Source of the DNA: Peterkaempfera bronchialis
Lineage (GTDB): Bacteria; Actinomycetota; Actinomycetes; Streptomycetales; Streptomycetaceae
Length of the DNA: 64,000 bases
NCBI RefSeq assembly: GCF_003258605.2
Contig: NZ_CP031264.1
Coordinates: 6,998,232-7,062,231 of the forward strand
Direction of reading: 5' to 3'
Below the pieces are notes generated by a model. The model saw only the letters and a program-made list of their open reading frames with translations. It had not been told where the DNA came from and did no database searches. This document shows positions 45,173 through 53,383 of the stretch, piece by piece. The stretch's first letter is position 1; the number at the start of each line of letters is the position of its first letter. The translations under genes and the position numbers were made by a program.

Positions 45173-46405
45173 ATGCCCACGAACCCCGTCTTCCACGGTA
45201 ATCCGCCGTCGGTCGCCGTCGTCACCTCGCATGGCCGGCAGACGCTGAGCGGCAACAGCGACGACCGCCTCATCGATGTGCTGAACCGGCACAATGTGCC
45301 GTGGTCCGCCATTTCCGCTTACGTCATCCACAAGGCGGGTGAGGCCCCGCAGCTGTTCCCGTCCCTGGACGTGCGCCTCGGCGAGCTGGAGGAGGGCGCC
45401 GAGGTGCTGCTCTACTTCAACCGGAACGTCAATCCGTTCAAGTTCTCCCTCGGGGCCTTCAAGCTGATCGAGAGTGAGACCCCGGGTGCGGAGGCGACCG
45501 AGTACATCTACCAGCGGCTGGACAACGAGACCGGGACCGCAGAGGCGTTCCTGAAGAAGCTGAGTCCCGAGGAGTGCAAGCAGATCATCGCCGATCGCGT
45601 CGGCGACACGGTCCGGCAGCACGTCCCGGCGGGCTCCACACTCGTGGTCGGCGTCAGCGGCGGCGGTGACAGCAACGCCATGCTGTACGGCCTGAGCCGG
45701 CTCAAGGACCACGGCATCACCGTCCGCCCCGTGATCCTCAAGGGCATCCCGGACTGGGATGCCGGGGTGCCGCGGGCCGAGGCGCTCTGCGAGAACTACG
45801 GCCTCGATCTCAAGGTCATGGAGGCCGACGAGGTCAAGGACCTGCTCGGCATCCCGCGTGACTCGGTCGATCTGATCGACCGCTTCGAGCAGGAGTTCCA
45901 GGGCGACGACTTCGAGTTCCTGGGCACCCTGATGATCCGGCTCGCACTGTCCAAGTACGCCCGCGAGCTCGGCACTCAGTACATCGTGACCGGCGTCAAC
46001 CTCGAAGACATCGTCTGCGAGAACCTCTTCCGCGTCTCAAGCGGCCTCAAGCCCGCCGGCTTCCCGGTCCGAACCATCGGCGACGTGACCCTGGTGCTGC
46101 CGCTGTGGCTGTGCCCCAAGCGCATCATCGACGGCTGCTTCCCCAAGTTCTCGCTGGAGAACTACGACGCCCGCTACCCGTGCTTCTCGCTGGGCCGCAA
46201 CCTCTACTACAGCGTCGTGTACGCCATGCAGTCCCAGTTCCCCGGATACCTGGAGCAGCTGGCGCGGGGCATGTCCGAGCTCAGCCTCAAGGACCCGGTC
46301 GAGTACACGTACAACGAGCAGCTCGGCTTCCACACCGAGCGCACCGTCCCCTTCCCGCTGCTGCGCCGCTTCCAGCGGATGCTCACCGGAGCCACGCCCA
46401 ACTGA
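45173..46405 (+). CDS. PP-loop ATPase with beta-grasp-like N-terminal domain
   Basis: A 410-residue protein. Residues about 150-400 are an N-type ATP pyrophosphatase: VVGVSGGGDSNAMLYGL carries the SGGxDS PP-loop (about residues 161-166). Such enzymes adenylate a carbonyl or base for attack by sulfur or nitrogen (TtcA, TilS, ThiI families). The N-terminal 90 residues read like a ThiS/MoaD/ubiquitin-type fold (DDRLIDVLNRHNVPWSAISA, LEEGAEVLLYFNRNVNPF) but lack a free Gly-Gly end. ATG 45173 follows the precursor hairpin. A role in activating the precursor or a sulfur/amide transfer is inferred. Confidence 0.78.
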   Translation: MPTNPVFHGNPPSVAVVTSHGRQTLSGNSDDRLIDVLNRHNVPWSAISAYVIHKAGEAPQLFPSLDVRLGELEEGAEVLLYFNRNVNPFKFSLGAFKLIESETPGAEATEYIYQRLDNETGTAEAFLKKLSPEECKQIIADRVGDTVRQHVPAGSTLVVGVSGGGDSNAMLYGLSRLKDHGITVRPVILKGIPDWDAGVPRAEALCENYGLDLKVMEADEVKDLLGIPRDSVDLIDRFEQEFQGDDFEFLGTLMIRLALSKYARELGTQYIVTGVNLEDIVCENLFRVSSGLKPAGFPVRTIGDVTLVLPLWLCPKRIIDGCFPKFSLENYDARYPCFSLGRNLYYSVVYAMQSQFPGYLEQLARGMSELSLKDPVEYTYNEQLGFHTERTVPFPLLRRFQRMLTGATPN

Positions 46406-46454
46406 ACTGAGCTGAGCTGAGGCACGACGGAACGGGACGAAGGAGGCCATCACC

Positions 46455-47276
46455 ATGTCCGATCTGGACAACCCGGGCAAGGGCGTACGCGCCATCACGG
46501 ACGACGAGGTCGCCCACTACCTGGAGCACGGCTGGGTCAGACTCGAAGGCTTTATGCAGCCGTGGCTGGTGGAGGAACTGCTTGCCCACGGGCAGGCGAA
46601 GATGGGCGCCGACCCGTTGACGCTCAGCAGCGCGGCCCCCAAGGACCTTCAGGCCAACGAGTTCAAGTGGTACGAGCGTTGGGACGGACCGTCTCACCAC
46701 GATGACTGGATCAAGAAGGTCAGTCACTCACCGGAGCTGGCCGCCGGCGCCGCCCGGCTGATGGGTCTGGACGCCGTCCGTTTCTACTTCGACCACTTCT
46801 TCGTCAAGGTACCCGCCGAGGAGAAGGGCGGGACCGAGACTCCCTGGCACCAGGACTTCCCGCACCACCCGCTGGACCGCATGGGCGCGCTGACCATGTG
46901 GATCCCACTGGTCGAGTGCCCGCCGGAGAAGGGCACCATGCGCTTCCTGAGCGGCTCGCACCGGATCGGCGCCCTCGGGCGCTATCTCAACCGGCATGAC
47001 AAGATCAACCTGCTGGACGAGAACCCGTGGGTGGCCGAGAAGTTCGAGGCGTCACCGCCGCTGCACCTGATGCCCGGCGACGCCACCGTGCACCACCTCG
47101 GCATCACGCACTATGCCCCGCCGAACACCACGGACAGCCCCCGCTGGGTCTACACCACGCAGTGGCTGCCGCCGGCAGCCCGGTTCACCGGTGCGCCGAA
47201 CCACCGTACGGACGGACTCGACCTCGAGATCGACAAGCCGCTCGACCACCCGCGCTTCCCGGTCATCTCGGTCTGA
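46455..47276 (+). CDS. PhyH-family (phytanoyl-CoA dioxygenase-like) oxygenase
   Basis: A 273-residue Fe(II)/2-oxoglutarate oxygenase. Metal ligands are His132 and Asp134 in TPWHQDFPHHP and a distal His219 in ITHYAPPN; Arg230 in DSPRW would bind 2-oxoglutarate. MRFLSGSHRIG is typical of PhyH. GGAGG lies 8 bases before the ATG. It follows the PP-loop ATPase by 49 bases and likely hydroxylates the peptide or a small intermediate. Confidence 0.87.
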   Translation: MSDLDNPGKGVRAITDDEVAHYLEHGWVRLEGFMQPWLVEELLAHGQAKMGADPLTLSSAAPKDLQANEFKWYERWDGPSHHDDWIKKVSHSPELAAGAARLMGLDAVRFYFDHFFVKVPAEEKGGTETPWHQDFPHHPLDRMGALTMWIPLVECPPEKGTMRFLSGSHRIGALGRYLNRHDKINLLDENPWVAEKFEASPPLHLMPGDATVHHLGITHYAPPNTTDSPRWVYTTQWLPPAARFTGAPNHRTDGLDLEIDKPLDHPRFPVISV

Positions 47277-47311
47277 CGGGCAGCGGCGGGGTACGACAGG
47301 TCAGGACCAGA

Positions 47312-48304
47312 ATGAAGCGAATGGGGCGGAACGTGGCTGTGAGAGTCGCGGCTGTGGACTGCGGCACCAACTCCATCCGGCTGCTCGTGGCCGAGCGAGA
47401 CGCTCACACCGGCGCGGTGGTCGAACTCGCCCGCCGGTCGCGGATCGTGCGGCTCGGGCAGGGGGTCGGACGGACCGGGCGGTTCGCGCCCGAGGCGTTG
47501 GAGCGCACCTTCGCGGCCTGCGCGGAGTTCGCCCAAGTCATCGAGGAACTCAAGGCCGAAAGCGTCGCATTCGTCGCCACCTCCGCCACCCGGGACGTGG
47601 CCGACCGCGCGGAGTTCTTCTCCGGTGTGCAGCGCATCCTCGGTGTGCGTCCCGAGGTGATCAGCGGCGACGAGGAGGCCGGCCTCTCCTTTGCCGGCGC
47701 CGTCGGGAGCCTGTCGACCGGCCCAGGCCCCTGGCTGGTGATCGACATCGGGGGCGGCTCCACGGAGTGCGTTGTCGGAGCTTCGGCAAGGAGTGCCCCG
47801 GAGAGCGGGGGTACCACGTCCGGCGCCCTGGACGTCCATGCGTCCGTCTCCCTGGACATCGGGTCCGTACGGCTGACGGAGCGGCACCTTGCCGACTCGG
47901 AAGGATCGCTGGACCGGGCCTCGCCGGAGGGCATCGCAGCCGTGCGCCGGGATGTCGAGGCGGCTCTCGGAGGGGCGGCGGCCCGGCTTCCCCTCGCGCC
48001 CCGGCCCACGCTGGTCGGTGTCGGCGGCTCCGTCACCACGCTGGCGGCGGTCCGAAGGGGCAGCAAGGACGGGGTGCACGGGGTGCGGCTCGACATCGAC
48101 GAGGTCCGCGAGGTCAGCCGCCTGCTGCTGTCTGCCGACCGGGCGCAGCGCGCCGCCATCGACGTCATCGAGCCAGGACGGGTGGACGTCATCCCGGCCG
48201 GGTCCCTCATCCTGCTCACCGCGATGGAGAGGCTGGGATTCCCCGAGATCGTCGTCAGCAGGCACGGTCTGCTGGACGGGCTGGCACACCGTCTCGTCGG
48301 CTGA
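47312..48304 (+). CDS. Ppx/GppA-family phosphatase paralogue
   Basis: A 330-residue member of the ASKHA fold exopolyphosphatase/guanosine pentaphosphatase family. The phosphate-1 motif is VDCGTNSIRLLV, phosphate-2 is VIDIGGGSTECVVG, and the late motif is VGVGGSVTTLAAV; SGDEEAGLSFAGA carries the expected catalytic-region acids. The family hydrolyses polyphosphate or pppGpp. In streptomycetes a Ppx/GppA gene normally sits a few genes from enolase, so finding both here, separated by pathway genes, is notable. Start at ATG 47312 (CAGGA upstream); ATG 47321 or GTG 47333 are possible. Confidence 0.85.
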   Translation: MKRMGRNVAVRVAAVDCGTNSIRLLVAERDAHTGAVVELARRSRIVRLGQGVGRTGRFAPEALERTFAACAEFAQVIEELKAESVAFVATSATRDVADRAEFFSGVQRILGVRPEVISGDEEAGLSFAGAVGSLSTGPGPWLVIDIGGGSTECVVGASARSAPESGGTTSGALDVHASVSLDIGSVRLTERHLADSEGSLDRASPEGIAAVRRDVEAALGGAAARLPLAPRPTLVGVGGSVTTLAAVRRGSKDGVHGVRLDIDEVREVSRLLLSADRAQRAAIDVIEPGRVDVIPAGSLILLTAMERLGFPEIVVSRHGLLDGLAHRLVG

Positions 48305-48359
48305 ACCGCGCCCGCGGCTCGCGTTCCGAAGTCCGGGATCCGAAGGAGAGACCACCCCC

Positions 48360-49667
48360 ATGACCCCCACGACACCCATCGGCGCCGGCAAGCCCCAGCT
48401 GGCCTGCTCGTTCTGCGGGAAGCGGATGGACGAGGTGACCCAGCTGGTGGAGGGGCCGGGTGTCCAGATATGCGACGGCTGCGTCGAACTGTGCAGCGAG
48501 GCGGTGGCCGAGGGCGCCCGCAACCGTGCCCAGGCGGAGCAGGGCGGCCGCGAACTGCCCAGGCCCTGGGAGCTGCGCGGCTTCCTGGACGGCTATGTCG
48601 TCGGCCAGGACACCGCCAAGCGGGCCCTGTGCGTCGCCGTCTACAACCACTACAAGCGCGTCGACCGCGCAGCGGCGCTCGGCCCGGACGCCGTCGAGCT
48701 GGCCAAGTCGAACATCCTGCTGCTCGGACCCACCGGCTCCGGCAAGACGCTGCTCACCCAGAGCCTGGCCCGCATCCTCGACGTCCCGTACGTCGCCGTG
48801 GACGCCACCGGGCTGACCGAGGCGGGGTACGTCGGCGAGGACGTCGACAGCATCCTGACCAAGCTGCTGCGGGCAGCCGGCAACGACCCGCGGAAGGCTG
48901 AGACCGGCATCGTCTACCTGGACGAGATCGACAAGCTCGCCCGCAGCCCCCAGGCATCCTCCGGCGGTCGCGACGTCTCCGGCGAGGGAGTCCAACAGGC
49001 CCTGCTGAAGATCCTTGAAGGCACCGTCGTCACCTTGTCCGGCGGCGACAAGGGCGCCCAGGCGGTTCGCGGGCGCGGGTACTCCAGCCGGGAGCCGGTG
49101 CGCATCGACACCTCCGGCATTCTCTTCATCGCCGCTGGTGCCTTCAGCGGCCTGGAGGAGATCGTGGACAAGCGCCGGTCGCGCGGCAGCGTCGGCTTCG
49201 GCGGAGCCCTCCAGACCTCGGCCTCGGCCGCCGACCGCACCGGGGCCGCCGGGGTGACCGCGGCGGACCTGGTGAAGTTCGGCCTCATCCCCGAGTTCAT
49301 CGGCCGCTTTCCCGTCCTCACCGCACTGCGCAGACTGGACCGCTCCGACTTGCTGCGTGTGCTGACCGAACCGCGCAATGCCCTGGTGAAGCAGTACCAG
49401 ACCCTGTTCGAACTCGACGGCGTCGAGCTTGAGTTCGAGCAGGAGGCGTTGGAGGCTGTAGCGGATGAGGCGATAGCCAGGGAGACGGGGGCGCGCGGCC
49501 TGCGCGGCATTCTGGAGGATGCCCTGATCCCCGCCATGTACGACATCCCGTCGCTGCGCGACATCGTGCGGGTCACCGTCACGGCGGACGTGATCACGGA
49601 TCGTGTGGAACCGGTGCTCACCGTCGCGGAAACCGGCCGTGACCGACGGGCCGGTTCAGCGGGATGA
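48360..49667 (+). CDS. clpX: ClpX-like AAA+ unfoldase paralogue
   Basis: A 435-residue ClpX homologue. The N-terminal zinc domain has CSFCGKRMDEV and ICDGCVELC. Walker A is GPTGSGKTLLTQSLAR, the pore loop is TEAGYVGED, Walker B is IVYLDEIDKLARS, and the sensor-2 arginine is in ARGLRGILEDAL. The ClpP-docking loop is present as SVGFGGA (usual IGFGA). The RKH loop, normally GGRKHP between LEGT and the DTS-ILFI strand, is replaced by a GGDKGAQAVRGRGYSS-type segment, so substrate choice is probably altered. GAAGGAGA precedes the ATG. The stop overlaps the next gene. Confidence 0.87.
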   Translation: MTPTTPIGAGKPQLACSFCGKRMDEVTQLVEGPGVQICDGCVELCSEAVAEGARNRAQAEQGGRELPRPWELRGFLDGYVVGQDTAKRALCVAVYNHYKRVDRAAALGPDAVELAKSNILLLGPTGSGKTLLTQSLARILDVPYVAVDATGLTEAGYVGEDVDSILTKLLRAAGNDPRKAETGIVYLDEIDKLARSPQASSGGRDVSGEGVQQALLKILEGTVVTLSGGDKGAQAVRGRGYSSREPVRIDTSGILFIAAGAFSGLEEIVDKRRSRGSVGFGGALQTSASAADRTGAAGVTAADLVKFGLIPEFIGRFPVLTALRRLDRSDLLRVLTEPRNALVKQYQTLFELDGVELEFEQEALEAVADEAIARETGARGLRGILEDALIPAMYDIPSLRDIVRVTVTADVITDRVEPVLTVAETGRDRRAGSAG

Positions 49668-51727
49668 GCCCCCACGACCGCACCCGATGTGGTCCGATCG
49701 AAGCCGTGGGGGGACTTCTTGCCGAGCAGAGACAGGAACACCGAATGCCCGACTGGCAGTTGATCACCCGAACCGAGGCCAAGGCGCAGCTCTACATGCG
49801 CGAGACCTACTTCCGCGAGGGTCTCGCGGACGCCCAGGACACCTTCGGGGACGCGCTTGAGGACGGCCTCTGGCACTCCTCGATGATCATGGTGAAGGCG
49901 GACGGCCTTGCAGCCGGCACGCTCGCCCCGGTCGTCGAGTTCCTGCGTGAACACGACTTCGCGGTCGTCGGCGTGGAGGAAGTCCGGTTCACCCGCACAC
50001 TCTGGCGTGAGCTGTGGCGCTTCCAGCTCACCTCGGCCACCCTCGACCGCCTCGCCGTCAACGATGCCGTGCACCCGGGCCGGTCGGCGCTGCTCCTGCT
50101 GCTGCGCAGCGGCGCGGGCCACGACCTGCCCGGGACGGTCCGGCTCAGTGGTCTCAAGGGATCCGCCGGCGGCCCCGCCAAGGGCAGCCTGCGGGACCGC
50201 CTGGGCCAGCCCAACCGGGTCTTCAGCTATGTCCATGTGCCGGACGAACCCGCCGACCTGCTACGCGAGTTGGGCCTGCTGCTCGACTCCAGGGCCCGCC
50301 GCCGCGCCCTGGCCGCGCTTGCCTCCGGTCGGATCGGAGACGAGGGCACCGCCCGATTGGAAGCAGCCCTGACGGCGCACACAGGCCGCTCCCTGGCCGC
50401 AGAGCCGGCCGCCCGGCGGATCGAGGCTGCGATCCAGGACTCCCTGGACCAGGGCACCGTGGCAGCGGAGCAGGCCGCCCAGCTGCTGGACCATCTGAAG
50501 GCCCTGGACAGCGGCAGCCCGGTGCCGTGGCGGTCCTTCTACCAGCTCGCAGCCGACAGCGGCCTGGCGGCCGACCCCTGGGACCTCGCGATCCTCGGCG
50601 CCACCCATGTCGTCTGCGACGAGACGGGCTTCGCCAAGGTCCTGACCAACCCCGACCCCGAGGACTGGCGCACTGCGCCTGCCACGGTTGCCGAATCAGC
50701 CCCGGCCGGCGAGGAGCCGGACTGCCGAAGGAAGACCCCCATGTTCATGCATCGCATCACGACCGCGGACCAGATGCCCGATGAGCGGGCCTGGCACGCG
50801 CTCACCCGCTCCCCGCGCAAGCGCGAGCTGTTCGCCGACGACCTCTACTTCCGCGAGGCATGGGCCGATGCCGACGCTGTCCTCGGGGACGGCGCACTCG
50901 ACCTGCTGAGCCAGGTGGCGCTGTTCAACTTCAAGCCCGACGGCCTGGTGGGCCGCCGTGCGAGCCGGACCCTCGACTTCTTCGAGGAACACGGCTTCAC
51001 CGTGGTGGGAACGGCGCCGATGCGTCTCAACCGTCACTCCATGCGCGAGGTGTGGCGCTATGACTGGAACGTCTACACCCCCGATCGACTCGCCCTGTGC
51101 TCCCTGATGCACAGCGCCACGGAGACGGTCCTGCTCATCCTCCGTGACCACCGCTACGACGGGGTGATTCCCGCTGCCGTGCGCCTGTCCGACCTCAAGG
51201 GCTCGGCGGACCCCAAGGCCCGCGGCCCTGAGGCACTGCGCTCCGTGCTCGCCCCGCCGAACCGGGTCATCAACTTCAACCATGTGGCCGACGAGCCCGC
51301 CGACCTGGTCCGGGAGATCGGCATCTTCCTCGATCGCGCCGAACGCCGCACGCTCTTCGAGGAGGTGCGCCGCGACTTCTCCTCGGACCTGTCCGAGCGA
51401 GCCCGGTCCGAGGTCGAGCGGCTCGAGAACCTCATCCCCGCCAACGACTTCGACCTGGACCAGGCCCTGGACCGCTTGGAAGCCTCAGGCCGGATCCCGG
51501 CCGACGACATGGAGCGGCTGCGCAAGGAGTCGGGGGGCGGCAAGGGCATGGCCTTCGACGAACTGACGGCGATCGTCGATCCGCACGACCCGGCGATCGA
51601 CCGTTGGGACTTCGTCCGCGTCGCCACCGAAGTGCTGCCCGTGGAGCGAAAAGGCTTCGGCGGCTCGCTCCCGGCACCCGTCTCGGCGGACTGGGTCCGC
51701 ACAGCCGCGGAGAGCCCGGCCCCGTGA
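49664..51727 (+). CDS. Double NDK-like domain protein
   Basis: A 687-residue protein made of two homologous halves. Each has a pattern like nucleoside-diphosphate kinase: MIMVKADGL then REHDFAVVGVEEVRF in half one, FNFKPDGL then FFEEHGFTVVGTAPM in half two; TVRLSGLKGSA and AVRLSDLKGSADPKA resemble the NDK LRDLKGxxxP loop; a conserved His occurs in YVHVPDEPADLLRELG and FNHVADEPADLVREIG, replacing the NDK HGSD motif. Extra helical regions follow each half. ATGA overlap with clpX fixes coupling at 49664; ATG 49745 is also possible. An internal ribosome site with ATG 50741 precedes half two. Function unknown. Confidence 0.65.
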   Translation: MSPHDRTRCGPIEAVGGLLAEQRQEHRMPDWQLITRTEAKAQLYMRETYFREGLADAQDTFGDALEDGLWHSSMIMVKADGLAAGTLAPVVEFLREHDFAVVGVEEVRFTRTLWRELWRFQLTSATLDRLAVNDAVHPGRSALLLLLRSGAGHDLPGTVRLSGLKGSAGGPAKGSLRDRLGQPNRVFSYVHVPDEPADLLRELGLLLDSRARRRALAALASGRIGDEGTARLEAALTAHTGRSLAAEPAARRIEAAIQDSLDQGTVAAEQAAQLLDHLKALDSGSPVPWRSFYQLAADSGLAADPWDLAILGATHVVCDETGFAKVLTNPDPEDWRTAPATVAESAPAGEEPDCRRKTPMFMHRITTADQMPDERAWHALTRSPRKRELFADDLYFREAWADADAVLGDGALDLLSQVALFNFKPDGLVGRRASRTLDFFEEHGFTVVGTAPMRLNRHSMREVWRYDWNVYTPDRLALCSLMHSATETVLLILRDHRYDGVIPAAVRLSDLKGSADPKARGPEALRSVLAPPNRVINFNHVADEPADLVREIGIFLDRAERRTLFEEVRRDFSSDLSERARSEVERLENLIPANDFDLDQALDRLEASGRIPADDMERLRKESGGGKGMAFDELTAIVDPHDPAIDRWDFVRVATEVLPVERKGFGGSLPAPVSADWVRTAAESPAP

Positions 51728-51939
51728 GCGAGACAGCAGAGACCGGGTCCGCGGAGCACGAGTTCGACCTGTTGATGTCCCTCCACGGGCATGACGTGCC
51801 GGAAGGTCTGCGCCCGGGGGTCCTCGCGGTCCACCTGGAGCTCAGACGGATGACCGCGCTGTTGCGCACTGCGAACCTGCCGCCCGAGGCAGAGCCCGCG
51901 CATGTGTTCTCCGTTGAGACCTATGCGCGGCAAGCCTGA
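51724..51939 (+). CDS. AtzG-like small amidase partner
   Basis: A 71-residue helical protein (ELRRMTALLRTANLPPEAEP near the C-terminus) ending with HVFSVETYARQA. Size, composition and position directly before an amidase resemble AtzG-type small subunits (GatC-like) that stabilise AtzE-type amidases. GTG 51724 overlaps the upstream stop as GTGA. The match is by pattern and context only. Confidence 0.6.
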   Translation: MSETAETGSAEHEFDLLMSLHGHDVPEGLRPGVLAVHLELRRMTALLRTANLPPEAEPAHVFSVETYARQA

Positions 51940-51943
51940 ACGG

Positions 51944-53383
51944 ATGGACACACCCATGGGTGACAAGCCCCTGCACGAACTGTCGGTCGCCGAAGTCGGC
52001 GCCGCGCTGCGCGACGGTTCGCTCACCTCGGTGCGGTTGACCGCGCACACCCTGGAGCGGATCGCGGCGATCGACCCGCTGATCGACTCACTGGTGGCGG
52101 TCACGGCGGAGCGGGCACTCTCCGACGCGGAGCGCGCCGACGACGAACTGGGCCGCGGCGCCGACCGCGGGCCACTGCACGGCATCCCGTACACGCTCAA
52201 GGACATCATCGATTCGGCCGGCATCCCGACCACCTCCAATTCCCGCTTGATGCTCGGCCACGTCCCACAGCAGGACGCCCATGTCGAGGAGCGCCTGCGC
52301 GCCGGCGGCGCCGTCCTGGTGGGTAAGGCCAACCTCGCCGAATTCGCCTTCGGCGGCCCCGGGTTCGACCTGCCGACCCCGCCTTCCCGCAACCCCTGGA
52401 ACCCGGAGCACTTCACCGGCGGATCATCGGCCGGCAGCGGCGCCGGTGTGGCGGCCGGCCTGGTGCGGGTCTCCATCGGCTCCGACACCGGCGGTTCGAT
52501 CCGCTCACCCGCCGCCAACTGCGGCGCCGTCGGTCTGAAACCGACGTACGGCCTGGTGTCGCGGCGCGGCGTCTACCCACTCTCGTACACGCTCGACCAC
52601 GTCGGTCCGCTCACCGGGAACGTACGGGACGCGGCGCTTGCCCTGCAGGTCATCTCCGGTCACGATCCGCTCGACCCCAGCAGCGTCGAGCGGCCCCGGG
52701 AGGACTACACCGCTGACCTCGACAAGGGCGTGGAGGGGCTGCGCATCGGCTATGCCCGCGAGTTCTTCACCGCGAGCAAGGGCGTATCCGACGAGGTGGT
52801 CGCGACCATCGATGCGGCGGCTGCCCTGCTCTCCTCCCTCGGCGCGGTGGTGGAGGAGGTGCGCATGCCGGACTTCGAGCTGATGAAGGCCTGCGGCCGA
52901 GTGATCCTGCAGGCCGAGGGCTACGCCATCCACGAGCACAGCCTGCGCGAACGGCCACAGGACTACGGCCGCTACACCTACCAGCGACTGACCGGCGGTG
53001 CCGCCCTGACAGCGGCCGACTACATCCAGGCCACCCGGGTCCGGCACGAGCTGACCCGACAGCTCAACACCGGCCTGTTCGGTCGCTACGACGCGCTGAT
53101 CACGACCGTCGCGCTCGCGCCCCCTGCGCCGTTCACGGACTTCCCGCACCACTGGCCGCCACCCGGTCCGGCGGTGGCCGTCCAGACCGCGCCGTTCAAT
53201 GTCACCGGCCACCCGGCGCTGGTGGTGCCCGCCGGCTTCTCGGCCGACGGCCTGCCCTTCGGACTGCAGATCATCGGCCGGCACTTCGACGAGCGGAGCG
53301 TGCTGCGGATCGGCCAGACCTTCGAGTCCGCGGCAGGCGCGAGCGAGCGGCGCCCCGCACTCGGAACGCAGGTGGGCACATGA
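51944..53383 (+). CDS. Amidase-signature hydrolase
   Basis: A 479-residue amidase with the Ser-cisSer-Lys triad: Lys in PYTLKDIIDSAG, the two serines in TGGSSAGSGAGVAAGL and SIGSDTGGSIRSPAA. It belongs with GatA/AtzE-type enzymes that hydrolyse or transfer amide nitrogen. The start is uncertain: ATG 51944 is 4 bases after the small partner gene, ATG 51923 or 51956 are alternatives. It overlaps the next gene as ATGA. It may remove an amide group or supply ammonia to a ligase step such as that of the PP-loop ATPase. Confidence 0.87.
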   Translation: MDTPMGDKPLHELSVAEVGAALRDGSLTSVRLTAHTLERIAAIDPLIDSLVAVTAERALSDAERADDELGRGADRGPLHGIPYTLKDIIDSAGIPTTSNSRLMLGHVPQQDAHVEERLRAGGAVLVGKANLAEFAFGGPGFDLPTPPSRNPWNPEHFTGGSSAGSGAGVAAGLVRVSIGSDTGGSIRSPAANCGAVGLKPTYGLVSRRGVYPLSYTLDHVGPLTGNVRDAALALQVISGHDPLDPSSVERPREDYTADLDKGVEGLRIGYAREFFTASKGVSDEVVATIDAAAALLSSLGAVVEEVRMPDFELMKACGRVILQAEGYAIHEHSLRERPQDYGRYTYQRLTGGAALTAADYIQATRVRHELTRQLNTGLFGRYDALITTVALAPPAPFTDFPHHWPPPGPAVAVQTAPFNVTGHPALVVPAGFSADGLPFGLQIIGRHFDERSVLRIGQTFESAAGASERRPALGTQVGT

